Part shown: piece by piece, positions 37,569-48,551 of the stretch
Layout: every line of letters begins with the position of its first letter
How positions within the stretch are numbered: the first letter of the stretch is position 1
Assembly: GCA_025617375.2 (NCBI GenBank)
Contig: JAMYGW020000012.1
Location: 186,001-250,000 of the forward strand
Reading direction: 5' to 3'
DNA from: Acarospora socialis
Lineage: Eukaryota; Ascomycota; Lecanoromycetes; Acarosporales; Acarosporaceae
Length of the DNA: 64,000 nucleotides
Position numbers and translations under genes: made by a program
The notes under the pieces: model-generated
Databases searched by the model: none
The model's input: the letters and a program-made list of their open reading frames with translations, nothing else
Told to the model about the DNA's origin: nothing

Positions 37569-38685
37569 ATTCTTTCAGCTCGGTCTTATGGGCCACTTTT
37601 GTCTCGTGTTTCTTTCTCCAATGATGCGGGTTTCCTTCGTTGATTTGTTTCACGCGCTAGGTGTTTATTAGTTAGGGCACGAGGTTCACCGACGACGACT
37701 TTAAAGGCCTGATCTACAGTGGTTGTATCTGGGAGAGCGAGAGGTGGATCTGGCAGCGAGCAAGCGAGCAGGTGGACAAAGCGGGGCGGGAGCAGCGCAG
37801 GATGGCGCAAAGCTTGGCTGGGGTCCTCACTCCTTTCTCGTGCTTTCTGTCGATCTGTTGTTTGGTAATCTTCGAGCGGAGGATAGCATACATGTGCATA
37901 TTCGCAATAAAACGCGAGTCGATATTTTATCTATTCGTGTTCAATGAACAGCAGGGCTGGCTTCAAGGACCATGGTATCTGCGCGCAGGGCTTCCTTCTC
38001 CTTCTCATCTCCTTCCTTGAGCATTACTCTACCCGTCTTCATTCTCCAATCTGGCGCGAATGAGGTCACAGGCAATTTCGTCTCCTCACCCCCTGCTTAT
38101 AGTCATAGTGACCGTCCTGTAACGGCTTGGATATTCAATCCCTCGACCGCCAACGACTGGACCTCAGCGAAGCAAGGCAAAGTGAACGGAATCGCCTGCC
38201 TTCCTCGGCACGTTTCAGGACGGCTTTTCCACGATCTAACGCTAGGGCGGAGAATTAGAGTACAATAAATAGTGGGAGGCGAGGAAACGGATGGAATAAA
38301 TTCATTTCCATCAGAATGGAAACAGGACGTACAGCTTACACTCGAGCGCAGGTCGGAACATTTCCTTCTCCGGGTTCTGTCGGATGACTAGGCTTGAGGC
38401 TCCAGGGATGGCTGAGGTGAATTAGTCGCAGAATGGGGCAGTAGCTGGCAGAGCAGTATATGGTTGCGGATGCGGGTGACAGTGAAAGGTGGTGGATCAG
38501 CGTAATGAATGGAGCTGAGGGGGTATTCACTGCTCGCTCTTGAGCTGACGGAACTATGGATGACCCGTCTAGGACAAGCTTATCGATATAGGTTGGACGT
38601 CCATCCCCAGACTGAAGAAGAGATTGATACGAACGTTGGATGTCAAGCTTTAAGTCTTGAGAGACGAAGGACTTGACTACATAAG
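37569..38685. other. Intergenic, no gene seen
   Basis: Contains the 3' flank of the Hsp70-like gene (an AATAAA at about 37905 could be a poly(A) signal) and the DUF3445 promoter. Open frames are short and unsupported. Confidence 0.4.
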
Positions 38686-39892
38686 ATGTTGGATACCGAA
38701 GCATCTCTCCTCTTTATGCTCTTGCTGCTCCCTATCCTGATTTTTGCTGTCTGGCGAAACATTACTCCTTCGCGAGCAACAGAGCTAGACGCTCCTTCAA
38801 TCGAACTAGACGTTTTTGACCTGCAAGCCCTAGAACCGTACCCGCAGCACCCGTTCAACCAGAGTGGACGATACCACATGACCATGGGCCTGCAGAGGTT
38901 AGACGCGGAGAATTGGCTGACGGTGGACAAGAACTACATCACTCAACACAGGAGCAGGACTGCGATACTAGCTGATAAGAGAAATAGAGTCCTGCAATGT
39001 CTTCCTGGCTCAGACGATGCGTGTGTAGAAGTTCTGGACCTCGTGGTAGGCTACTTGACGGAAAAGTACCCAGCGATGTACAAGATCGTTGAAGAAGACG
39101 GCAACACGAAAAAGATAAGGAACATGGAGACTGGGGAAGCTTTCGGTCTCAAACCGCCTTTTGAAGATATGGCCCCGTTGGAGATAGCGGCGAGATTGGT
39201 ATGTGAGGATATCAACATCTTGAAGAAAGGAAGTGTTGGTGGAGAACATCATCTGTAAGATTGACGATCAGATAAAGATGTCGTCTGCTCACCAGATCAG
39301 CATAGCCAGTGCGACGTTATTCCCAGTCGGATGGTCGGTACAAGAGCGGATCGGTTGGCCTCTCTCACAGCTTCATGGCACGGTGCCGCTATGGCAGGGG
39401 AAGATCGGGTCTTCAGTCGAACGGTGTCTTTCCAAACCCTAGGGGACAAGGACATGTCCAGTCGCGACTAACGCAGCTTTCAGGTTCTTTTCTCGTATCA
39501 CAACCGCTCATCCAATGGAGCGCTCCACATTCTTCGTCCAAGTGGCCCAACCGGGACAATCTCTTTCAGACGTCCTGTGTCAGCTCGAAGCATGTCACGA
39601 CGCTGATCCGTTGACAGTGGAAGCAAAAGACATTCTCCTCCGTCGTGAGAGGCAGACTTTCAGGAGGCTGCCAAAGTCCAATGCGGTCGTCTTCACCGTA
39701 AAGACAACGCTTACGCCGCTCGAAGGCCTGGGCAACGAGGATCTTCTGGGTCTTGCGAGGGAGATGAGCAGCTGGCCGAGGGAGGTCGCTACTTATAAGG
39801 GCAGAGACGTGTGGGGGGAATGTGCGATGGAGTATTGCAAACAAAGGCTTCCGGAAGGGAGTGTCGAAGTACTTTCGAGACAAATAGGCTGA
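38686..39892 (+). CDS. DUF3445 (heme-dependent oxidative N-demethylase-like) membrane-anchored protein
   Basis: Three exons, 38686-39254, 39301-39423 and 39484-39892, give 366 aa. The N terminus (MLDTEASLLFMLLLLPILIF) is a single hydrophobic anchor, followed by the DUF3445 domain. Family motifs are MGLQRLDAENWLTVDKNY, the central IASATLFPVGWSVQERIG, VPLWQGKIGSSVERFFSRI and the tail VVFTVKTTLTPL. Bacterial relatives are heme-linked oxidative N-demethylases; fungal substrates are unknown. The first acceptor is GATCAG at 39300, because the earlier CAG gives a stop at once. The second donor GTGTCT restores VERFFSRI. The anchor suggests ER or other membrane association with the domain facing one side; topology is not determined. 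Confidence 0.85.
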
Positions 39893-40590
39893 ACTGCTTG
39901 CCCACAGCAGTATCAAATGCAACAAAAGTGTGGTTGAAGAAAAGATACAATCCTAGTAACCGATAACTTGGCGCATCTCCGCCCGTACTAGACAGTATAG
40001 GACCAGTTGCACGACAATGTGTACGAGGTTCATACTCTTGAGAACAAACTGACGATTGATTGAGCGGCAATCCAGCTAAGACAGAGTGGACCTAATGCGT
40101 CATCATCGATGCGGGACTGGCTCTCTGGCATTCTATTGACACCTGGAAGACAATGTTACTAAGATCTGAATCAATCTGAACGTTGGGTTTTCTACAGTTA
40201 AGTGTTAGATTCCAAAGTCACAGATTGAATCCTGAAGTTATTGCGCAGGGCTATAGACAAAGGCAGATATTCTATTTATCTAGGTCTAGCTTTGACTACA
40301 GCAACGTGTTATAGATAGAACACATGCCCAATCGTCAAGTCCGGACCATCCCACAGACAACAAAGTATGAAACCGCCAACTATCCCGCCGCTGCTTCTAA
40401 CCATGCTCTGTATACCTCGACTCGAATGGTTGCACTTTGACTCGATTGATCGCTTCGTGAGATTCGGATCCAGTATCATATCATCAGTAGTCCTTTTCCT
40501 TTTGGTAGCCAATGTCTTATGCCCAGTTCCTCCGAGAACGTCAACCTGGGAAGCCCCCTGGGAGAAGCTAATCAACGAACCCTACCTGGA

Positions 40591-41124
40591 GGAGGCCACT
40601 GCGATGGGAGAAATCCTAAGATTCAATCAGAGCGCGTGAGTAGTGAACTCCTCGCAGGTAGTCTTCCCCAGTTGGCTTCTCAGTAAAGTCGATCTAACGA
40701 ACCCACCTGGAGCAGCCCACCCGGAGGAGTCAACCTGGAGGAGCCAACCGGGAGGAGCCTACCACTTGACGAGCTCACCGTTTACAGAATCGACGAAGAA
40801 GAACCAAGCCGGAGAGGACAAACCGGCCAAGCCACCTGAAGGAGGCCACTGCGATGGAAGAACCCTAAGATTCAGTCAGAGCGCGTGAGTAGTGGACTCC
40901 TTACAAGTAAGCAAGGCGAGTGGTAAGCTCAGCCAGTGGAAGCATCAAGTCGTAGACCCTGCGAACGATAAGCTCTTCAAGTGGTAGGCTTCCAAGCGGT
41001 ATTGTGTGTGTAGTGTCGACTGTGTATATTTCGACGAAGACACCGGGCAAAACCTACCGCGAGGGAGGCCACTGCGATGGAAGAGTCCGAAGATTCAAGC
41101 AGAGCGCGTGAGTAGTGAACCCCT
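40591..41124 (+). repeat. Three direct copies of a ~62-bp unit, each ending in a 5' splice site-like GTGAGTAGT
   Basis: Copies lie at 40591-40652, 40841-40901 and 41064-41124, spaced 250 and 223 bp. Each reads GGAGGCCACTGCGATGG, then AAGATTCA, then CAGAGCGCGTGAGTAGTG. The copies differ at roughly one position in eight. The sequence before each copy is also related in copies 2 and 3 (TCGACGAAGA upstream). In copies 1 and 2 one frame ends with the same residues (LRF-N/S-QSA, stop). It could be an exon multiplied by tandem duplication, or a plain diverged minisatellite. Confidence 0.75.
40702..40757 (+). repeat. 14-bp minisatellite, four units
   Basis: Four units of consensus CCAACCTGGAGGAG with one to three changes each. 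A related unit occurs just before the first long repeat copy (about 40580-40593). Confidence 0.75.
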
Positions 41125-41300
41125 CATGGTAGGCTCTGCACACGGTGGGCTCGACATGTGTAGGCTCCTCGTATGGTAGACTCCCCATTGGTAGGCTGTT
41201 CTGAAGTGGTAGGTTCCGCAACTGTGATTAACTCTTTTACTGGTCGAGTCAGCAAGTGGTAGGTTTCTCAGGTATGGCAGACTTCTTACTGGTATGCTTC
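40905..41300 (+). repeat. Degenerate ~20-bp repeats with core GTGGTAGGCT
   Basis: A core of (G)TGGTAGGCTTC or variant recurs about every 18-25 bp, for example around 40981, 41129, 41150, 41172, 41190, 41208 and 41257. It is strongly diverged and interrupted by the third long repeat copy. Confidence 0.5.
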
Positions 41301-42544
41301 TCAAGTGAGGCCTAAATATCTTAACTTGTACCATTGATCGCGCTCGACGCGTGTAGATTCGATCGAAGATGTCTGCTAAAGAAGTCAGCAAATATATCAG
41401 AGCAGTGAGAAGAGAAGAGTTTGTGTTTATGTGAATAGTTGTTGAAGGCATTCTTCAAGACGCGTAAGCATTTCGATGAGTATTGTTGTGGTTGTTGTGT
41501 GGTTGTCGATCGCCGCGAGGGAGATGTAAAGGAAAAGAAGATGGAGGAGAAGCGGAAGAATTTATTATGGGAGGTTGGTTGTTTGGATCAACTTCTTCAC
41601 TAGCGTGGCTTCCCCTTTCGGATAGAGCAAGTGGTCGAGATCGAAGATCATCAGCTACCAAAGAAGCAAGAACGCCCAGCAACTCTCTCAACCAAATCAT
41701 CCAAACCCATTTAAGCACAGAACAGCCATATAGGTAGATATACCAGTTCAAACTTGAAAGACTTGAAATTCAGTGTTCGGGCGTATACACCGTGCCCTAG
41801 CAGGTTTACAGTATAAGAGAAGACAACATCTTGTCGATCTCAGTTTTCGAGTCTTTGAAGAAAGTATGTCTTGACTGAGACAGATTTCGATACACAACTT
41901 TTCACACGCAGCTAAATAGCCCATTAGCTACCAAGTACACAAATATCCTGAACGGCAGGATCGTAGAGTCGCAGTCGTTCGATATAAGATCCGCTTATTA
42001 AGCAATCCTCCTTACCTTAATTTAATCTGCTCCGCAACAGCAGTCGTTGCGTATCTAGGACGATGACATTACGAGGAAAGCACAGCGAGAATGTATAAAT
42101 TGTATCTCAACTTAGAATATGATCCAAGACCCAACACACTTGGCCCCAGAACGATCTATTGCGCTTATTACTCATTCGGAGAATATTCTCAGCAGCATCA
42201 AAAGTTGGTTGAAAGCGTGTGGGCTGCACTTACCCAATCCATTCGATATTGTTGCCTCCACATTGGACTTTCCTTGAGCAGCGTGGTGTTTCCATCATGG
42301 CCTTTGTAGTGTTTGTTTTATCTGGATTGTCGGTCTCTCACTCTCCGCAAAGCTTTCGCAACAACGAGAGTTGTCTTAGTTATAAGCAGAGAGTAGGTTT
42401 GTACCAGGCTGGCACTGGACAACTCTACGCTTATACGTGTTCAATCCTCCTCATATCACTTCTTGGTGTTTTCTTTTATTCATACCTGTTTGCAGGAGCT
42501 GCAGAAAGCCCCGAGTAGTGCCGATACTACTTGTTTCTGCTTCG

Positions 42545-43925
42545 ATGTATTCCTCAGCACACTCGTCGCGATGCTGGGTTTCTCTGCGGAGCAACCTCTT
42601 GCTCCTCCCGGTTTTCATCGTCCTCCTGACACTCTTATCGTCAAACCCGGGTGTTCAGGCCATTCACCACATGAAGCGGGCGCCCCTACAATATGTGAAC
42701 CAGCGCGACGACTCCAGACCGCTCAAGGTCACGAACACCTGTCCCGAGACGATATACCCAGGGATAGCAACACAGGCAGGCACAGCACCAAGCCAGAGTG
42801 GCTTCAAGCTCAATCCAGGCGACAGCCAGACGCTCAGCGTTAGCGCGGATTGGCAGGGACGAGTATGGGGGAGGACGAATTGTAGTTTCAATCCAGCTGG
42901 GACTGGGCCTGCCAACAATGGAGGGAACAATGGCGGTGGGAGCGCTTGCTTCACCGGTGACTGCGGAGGTGTTTTGAATTGCATGGTCACTGTGTGTGGC
43001 CTTGAACCGCTCTTCTTATGATGACATCGCAAACATGAACAACTAACGTCAGATGATATGAACAGGGAAACACACCGGTAACACTTGCAGAGTTCACGTT
43101 GGCTTCTTCCAGCGGGCAGACCTTTTATGACATCTCTCTGGTTGACGGCTATAACATTCCGATGGGCATCGTATCTCTTCACACCGAGTCCGGCAACACG
43201 TCGATCACAAGTATCCCACCCAATCTCACCAATCCTGTTTGTATCGGAACGGCGGCTCTACTGGCTAGTCAAGGCAATACCGATGACGCTACACTCGGAA
43301 CAAATTCCACGTTCCCCCTTCCACTCGACCAGAGCGTATCTGCATCAGACTGTGAGACCTGGTGCCCTTGGGATCTTCAGCTTCAGCAGCCCAAGGGCCC
43401 TTCGAACGGTATTTATTCCTATCCAGATGACAGTATCCAGAGACCGCAGTTCAACCCATGCTACTCGGCCTGCGCCAAGTACAATCACCCAAGCGACTGC
43501 TGTGTCGGGGCGTACGGCAGCCCGAGTAGCTGCAAGCCGAGCAAGTACAGTGTAGGTGCGAAGAACGTGTGTCCAGATGCATACAGTTTTGGTGAGTGGA
43601 ACATGCTCACTGGGATGGATTCATGATGCTGATGGAGGACTTAGCTTTCGATGATCAAACCTCTACCTTCATCATCCCGTCAGGCGGAGGCTTTGAGGTT
43701 ATCTTCTGCCCTGCTGGCCGCTCCACGACGATCCTTACCACCATGTCCAACGAACTCCACCAGCTGCATTGGTATGGCAAAGTGACACAGTGGTCAATGG
43801 CAGAGACAGAGGGCCTCACTATCAATAGATGGAGTAATGACGGTGCAACTCCCGTACAGAGTAGGAGAGGAAGCTTATTGGCATTGGCGGCAACGGTAGC
43901 TTTTGCAGTTTGCGGATGGCTGTGA
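42545..43925 (+). CDS. Thaumatin-like protein (GH152/PR-5 fold), secreted, likely GPI-anchored
   Basis: Three exons, 42545-42991, 43066-43591 and 43645-43925, give 417 aa. A signal sequence with a long hydrophobic core (LLLLPVFIVLLTLL) precedes the domain, which starts LKVTNTCPETIYPGI. Thaumatin features include SADWQGRVWGRTNCSF, CFTGDCGG, LAEFTLASSSGQTFYDISLVDGYN (split to stay short: LAEFTL, then YDISLVDGYNIP) and many paired cysteines near CCVGAYGSPSSC and CPDAYSFAFDD. After about residue 330 a tail of unknown fold ends in a hydrophobic stretch (SLLALAATVAFAVCGWL), which fits a GPI attachment signal. Family members act on beta-1,3-glucan or as antimicrobial/wall proteins; the activity here is untested. 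Both introns are GT-AG and the junctions restore the motifs VTGNTP and SFAFDD. Confidence 0.9.
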
Positions 43926-45620
43926 CCGGAATGGAAGATTGCTTGGGATAGGGGTACTGTTAATATCGTTAGTCGGTCCAGTGTCAACGCGCTTGTATCC
44001 TCATCTCCCGGAGTCGGGCACTCTTTGGACCTGGGTAGACAAGGCTCTTCCGCTTTGACTACTGTTGACGGAGAATCTGAAACCTCAAGTGATGCTTTGA
44101 GGAATCATAACTGAGACGTGTCTTTATACCCTCTTCCATAACGTGACAGCCTATGCACCAGGGAGTTAGCCCGCGGCCAATGACACCTTCTACACTCGGG
44201 GGAGCGCGTTGCAACAACATCTACTTTCTATCATCGAGCAGCTGTAGCTGTGCTTTCAGTCCTATTAGCCGCGTACCATCTGGTATAAAATGGCCAATAT
44301 CAACCACCACTGCTATTTGACCTAGTCAGTCACGGCTCGAGTTGTTAAAGCACCACACTGAAGCTCCAAACCCGAAGATCTAGGTACAGAGAGAGTCGTC
44401 CAGACTAGGTTTACACAACTGATGGTTAATAATAATATGTCGGGTTCGAAACATATTTAACACATAAGCTTTCATGATCGGCGTTTATCGGTCCTTCTAA
44501 TATAAGTTAAGGCGTCCCCTCTTAAGTGATGGTGGTTCGTGACGGTGGTTCGTGATGGTGTTGCTATTTTTATCTCACAGCTTAACGGGATTCAGGTACG
44601 GTGCTTCCGTAGCGAGTTCGCTAACGTATTTCCCTGCTACTCGAGCCACCCGCTTATTCGGACCACCTCAAAATCCCATACAAATTACAGAATTTCAAAA
44701 TTCCATAACATCATAACATCAAATTGAGATTATCTGAAATTCAAATATAGAATATAAGTCAATATGCTCTGTTATATATAAATTTTTAAAGAGATTATGT
44801 CTATTATCTAAAGTAATATACAGAATACCTTTAGAAATACAGTAAATTACAGTGCTCTGTATTTCTAATTCATTTTTTATAAAAATTAATAGTACTTCAA
44901 GTCTCTATTCTATTAGAGATATTTACTGCTATCTTATTTCAGCATAAATTTTTAGATTTTATGTAGCTGCTGTGGAGTTATTGAATTTTGAAATTCTGTA
45001 ATTTGTATGGGATTTTGAGGTGGTCCGAATAAGTGGGTGGCTCGAGTAGCAGGGAAATACGTTAATGCAATGCAGTGTCTCTGTGTGTTGCAACCTCGAG
45101 CAGACGGAACCTTGGAAGGCAGGGCAGACAGGCTGGCAGCCTGGACGAAAGGCTGAGGCACAGCAGTTTACAGATTATTACACATACACATACTTCCGCC
45201 GTACTCCCTCTACTTTACTTTGTACCATGGGTATCTACTTTCTTCTACCACTGCAAAGCCACAAGAGCTCGTATCGTCTTATGCGATATAAGCAGCTCTC
45301 GAGGATTCCTCTCAGCCTCTCTATAGCTTGATCTCAGCGTCTTCCGCTCTTGCCTATTCTATCTACTATCTCGAAGATAGCCATCATTTATCTACCAAGT
45401 GTGGAATTTACTACAACCAAATAAATCCACGTACCTCGTTCCCTACGCGTAGTGGTCGTGTCACCGACTGCTCCATCACCAAGCCTCTTGGTCCGTGATT
45501 GTACAGATCATTCACCTCTTCGCTGCGTTTCTCACCCAAACCATTGGTTTGACCCCGCTTCACTTCGATACACTAAGTTCTTTACGGGTCCAGGATCGAA
45601 TGCGGTGACAGCCTGGTGCA
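43926..45620. other. Intergenic with an inserted MITE
   Basis: Apart from the inverted-repeat element at 44622-45064 no feature is evident. The interior of that element is very AT-rich. A TATAAAA occurs at 44283 but serves no visible gene. Confidence 0.45.
44622..45064. mobile_element. Non-autonomous Tc1/mariner-type MITE with 88-bp inverted ends
   Basis: Two inverted copies of an 88-bp sequence (44622-44709 and 44977-45064) differ at only two positions. The ends read TAACGTATTTCCC, so the element proper is ACGTATTTCCC... flanked by TA on each side, the target duplication of the Tc1/mariner (pogo/Fot1) superfamily. The 267-bp middle is strongly AT-rich, has no coding frame and contains a further hairpin (AGAAATACAG ... 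CTGTATTTCT, about 44832-44866). It is a plain DNA transposon derivative that needs a transposase from elsewhere. The high identity of the ends suggests a recent insertion; one of the two differences is a G/A change. Confidence 0.88.
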
Positions 45621-46719
45621 ATGGCGTCGCACCGAAAGTGGCGGCCTAGACGGACGCTGATAGACCTGTACTGGGAGAGAGATCAGACAAAATGGTGTTG
45701 GAGGATTCTGGCAATAACAGCAGCATCGTTGATCCTCGGAGGGTGAGATATTGCAGGGCCGGTTGGCTCGAGAAGAACGTAGGCAATTAACTAACGATGC
45801 GATAGATACATCGTCTGCCCAGCAGCATTTGAGGAAGATCCAAGGCTCGGCCCAAGCAGACGGGCTACGACTGTTGCTGCAATCATCCTCTTAGCTACTG
45901 GGTACTCTCTGTCTATCGTGCTTTTCCTGGTTTGCAAAAGCCATCTTTTCCGCCTCGATGTTATCTTAATGTGGGTGGTCACGGCTCCATGAGTACTTTA
46001 GAATACATGCTAATTGCGCATTGTTTAGACCGTGCCTCAGCTCATGCGCACTGGGTCTCTTCAACGTCATCTACAACATCGCCATCCGATCGCCTTTGCC
46101 ATGGACGCCCAGGTCTATAACCGCCATAGCCGTCGCTCTCTCTTCAACCACCATTTACGCCGTAATCGCTATAATCATATATCACAAAATCTCCATCGTT
46201 CGGAAAAGCGATGCCCTCCACCGACGACCGAGCTCTTGGCAGGAGGACTCGTCGTTGCTGACTGAAGACGATGCCCAGCGCCAACAGCTTCTTCGGCTTC
46301 TCCGCAAGTCGAACACGGACCGGGCCCCGAGTCCTGCCCTGTCACAGAGTACCTATCGCATCGATCTGCCCGAGTCCGTGAACATAGCACGTCAAAGTAA
46401 CGTGTACAATCAATATCCGATACAGAGCCACCTAGCGCCGGTAGGTACAATCTACGACGGTCGATCTAGATCTCAACCACCACCGATCGCAGAGCGAACA
46501 GTTTGGGACCCACAGATGCAGGGTGGGCAGATGAGTAACGGATCGGTGTCAACACTGAGCCGAGACCTTAGTTCTTCCAGTCGGGAGCAGCGAAGGCAAG
46601 AGATTGAGATGAACCAGAGCGTGCATCATCGATACGAGATTGGCGGAGAAGACATAGCGCGGTCAACTATACCAAGGATCACGAGAGTACAGACGGACGG
46701 ATTTGGTTTGAGAGTATGA
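45621..46719 (+). CDS. Fungal four-transmembrane protein of unknown function
   Basis: Three exons, 45621-45742, 45806-45970 and 46029-46719, give 325 aa. A short basic N terminus (MASHRKWRPRRTLIDLYW) is followed by four hydrophobic segments at about 28-46, 62-84, 91-113 and 126-149, then a 175-residue cytosolic-looking tail rich in Ser, Gln and Arg. Introns (GTGAGA...CTAACGATGCGATAG and GTGGGT...GCTAATTGCGCATTGTTTAG) are well supported by branch sites, and their removal creates uninterrupted membrane segments. I recognise the general plan of a conserved Pezizomycotina 4-TM family (short LYW..RDQTKWCWRIL motif before TM1) but know no function. The MITE sits about 560 bp upstream of the start. 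Confidence 0.8.
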
Positions 46720-47169
46720 TGTTCCTTGCAGTCGCAATGCGGAGGAAGGTTGGTGGGAGCTTGCTGAACTGAGGCTGCCATGTTTTGATCTGCTCCGATT
46801 TGCGTCGTCCATCGCATAGTAAGGACTTCTGTTTGAACCAGAGCATATGTACGAGTAATTGACCGCTACCTGTTGTCTAATGTTGGGTAGTCTACTCCTA
46901 CGTGGGTAGGGTAAATATATATCTTACTCAAGACATGTGCCCTTGGAAGCTCCGGCCGAAAACTGAACCTCGGCAATTCTGCACATGCGACTGCAACGGG
47001 CAAGATGTAAGCTCATATCAACAACCGTCGCAAGCCTCAATTGTTTTCTGATACCTTAGAAATGCTCTTCAAGTCAGGAGCCTTCAGCGCATAATCGCTG
47101 CCTATCTACAGCTGAATTTTGATTGACTCCAGCGCATTACCCCAACGCCCTTCCCTCCCTTCTCCCATC
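46720..47169. other. Intergenic, promoter of the thioesterase gene
   Basis: 450 bp. An AATATATATC stretch at about 46912-46922 lies 250 bp before the thioesterase ATG. No gene is seen. Confidence 0.35.
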
Positions 47170-48447
47170 ATGGTCGAATACGCAACCCTCATCAAACCAC
47201 CCCCCGTCGACCCCTCCAAATCCGCCATTGAAAACGTCCTCGAACTCACTCCCCTCTCCGCCATCGGTCCCGTAAGCAGCCCCGCCCCTTCGCCAGCCCC
47301 TCCCCACCCACTAACCTCACCCTCCCACAGGACATCTTCACCAACACCCGCCCCCTCTGGCACCCGCCCGGCGCGCGCGGCATCTACGGCGGCGCCGTAA
47401 TCGCACAATGCCTCTCCGCCGCGCAACGCACCGTGCCCGCACACTTCACCGTGCACTCGATGCACTGCTACTTCGTGCTGGCGGGCGACGCCGAGATCCC
47501 GATCCTGTACCACGTCGAGCACGTGCGGGAGGGCAAGAGCTTCGCGACGCGGACGGTGCAGGCGCGGCAGCGCGGGAAATGCATCTTTACGGTCACGATG
47601 AGTTTCGTGCGCGAGGGGAGCGGCGGGAGGAAGTTGGTGCAGCACGAGGCGGGCATGCCGGATGTGCCGGGGCCCAGTACGGTGGCGGAGGGGGATATGA
47701 TTGGGAACGATGGCGATGGGGACGGCGGTGGGGGCCCGTTTGAGAGTCAGCGGATTGAGATCTTGAACAGTTCGTCCCCGTGCCCACGTTCATTTCGCGG
47801 CATGCGGTCGTGGCGGCGGAACCGGGCTGACTTGGACGGACGAGTGGATAGACAGTTCGCCGCACCCACACCTGAAGCGAACGCGGCAATGGATCAAAGC
47901 GCGGGGCCGCATCTCGCCCGACGGCGGCCACCAGGCGCACCTGTCCGCGCTGGCCTACATGTCCGACAGCTACTTCATCGGCACCGTGTCGCGCGTGCAC
48001 AACCTGTGGCGGTTCGCGGCGCCGCGCAACGGCAAGGCGGCCGGCGTCGACGACCGCGCGAACGTGATGAAGCACCTCAACGACATCGCGGCGCTGGAGG
48101 AGCGCGAGAACGCGGGCTCGTCGCGCTGGGAGGGCAAGGAGAGGCCGCAGATCGGCATGATGGTCAGTTTGGATCATACGATCTATTTCCATAATCCGAG
48201 GGCGTTTCGCGCGGACGAGTGGATGTTTACAGAGATGGAGAGCCCGTGGGCGGGGGATGGGAGGGGGTTGGTGTTGCAGAAGATTTGGAGTAAGGATGGC
48301 TTGTTGATTGCTAGTTGTGTGCAGGAGGTGTGTATTTCCCTTTCGTGTATCATTGAGGTGGTAAAGGTTGAGGTGCTAATGCGTTTGCAGGGACTTGTCC
48401 GGTTGAAGCAGGATGAGGATGGTAGGACGTCGAAGAGTAAGCTCTAA
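47170..48447 (+). CDS. Peroxisomal acyl-CoA thioesterase (TesB/type II family)
   Basis: Four exons: 47170-47271, 47331-47769, 47852-48327 and 48391-48447, giving 357 aa. It hydrolyses acyl-CoA to fatty acid and CoA. The double hotdog fold is visible. In the first half are GIYGGAVIAQCL, FTVHSMHCYFVLAGD and PILYHVEHVREGKSFATRTV. In the second half are HLSALAYMSDSYFIGTV, MMVSLDHTIYFHNPRAFRADEW, read as separate short motifs, and GRGLVLQKIWSKDGLLIASC followed by QEGLVRL. The C terminus is Ser-Lys-Leu, a textbook PTS1 peroxisomal import signal, so it likely works beside beta-oxidation. The intron 47770-47851 has a GTTCGT donor and restores ILNNSSPHPHLKRTRQW. A Gly/Asp-rich insert after the first hotdog is unusual. 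Coding is very GC-rich. Confidence 0.93.
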
Positions 48448-48551
48448 TTGAGGCATGTATCATCTGAAAGGCGGTATCTCGATATGAGCGACCAATATGT
48501 GTTTCATGGACTGAGTAGATGAGTTTTATTATTATATTATATACTGTGGAG

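Larger units (their letters stand above)
39893..42544. other. Gene-free stretch with a repeat patch
   Basis: 2.65 kb without a recognisable gene. It holds the direct repeats and minisatellites listed separately (40591-41300). Frames such as 40367-40639, 40643-40888 and 41095-41451 (-) are products of the repeats or have no motif. Confidence 0.4.

Noticed and set aside
40367-40888. Two small frames ending in LRF(N/S)QSA as a tandem gene family
   Set aside because: They are read through the direct repeats, lack upstream similarity to each other and have no motif.
44539-44727. Frames crossing the MITE ends, on both strands
   Set aside because: They are created by the inverted terminal repeat and encode nothing recognisable.
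45452-45649. 65-codon frame before the 4-TM gene
   Set aside because: It overlaps the first exon of the 4-TM gene in another frame and has no family features.
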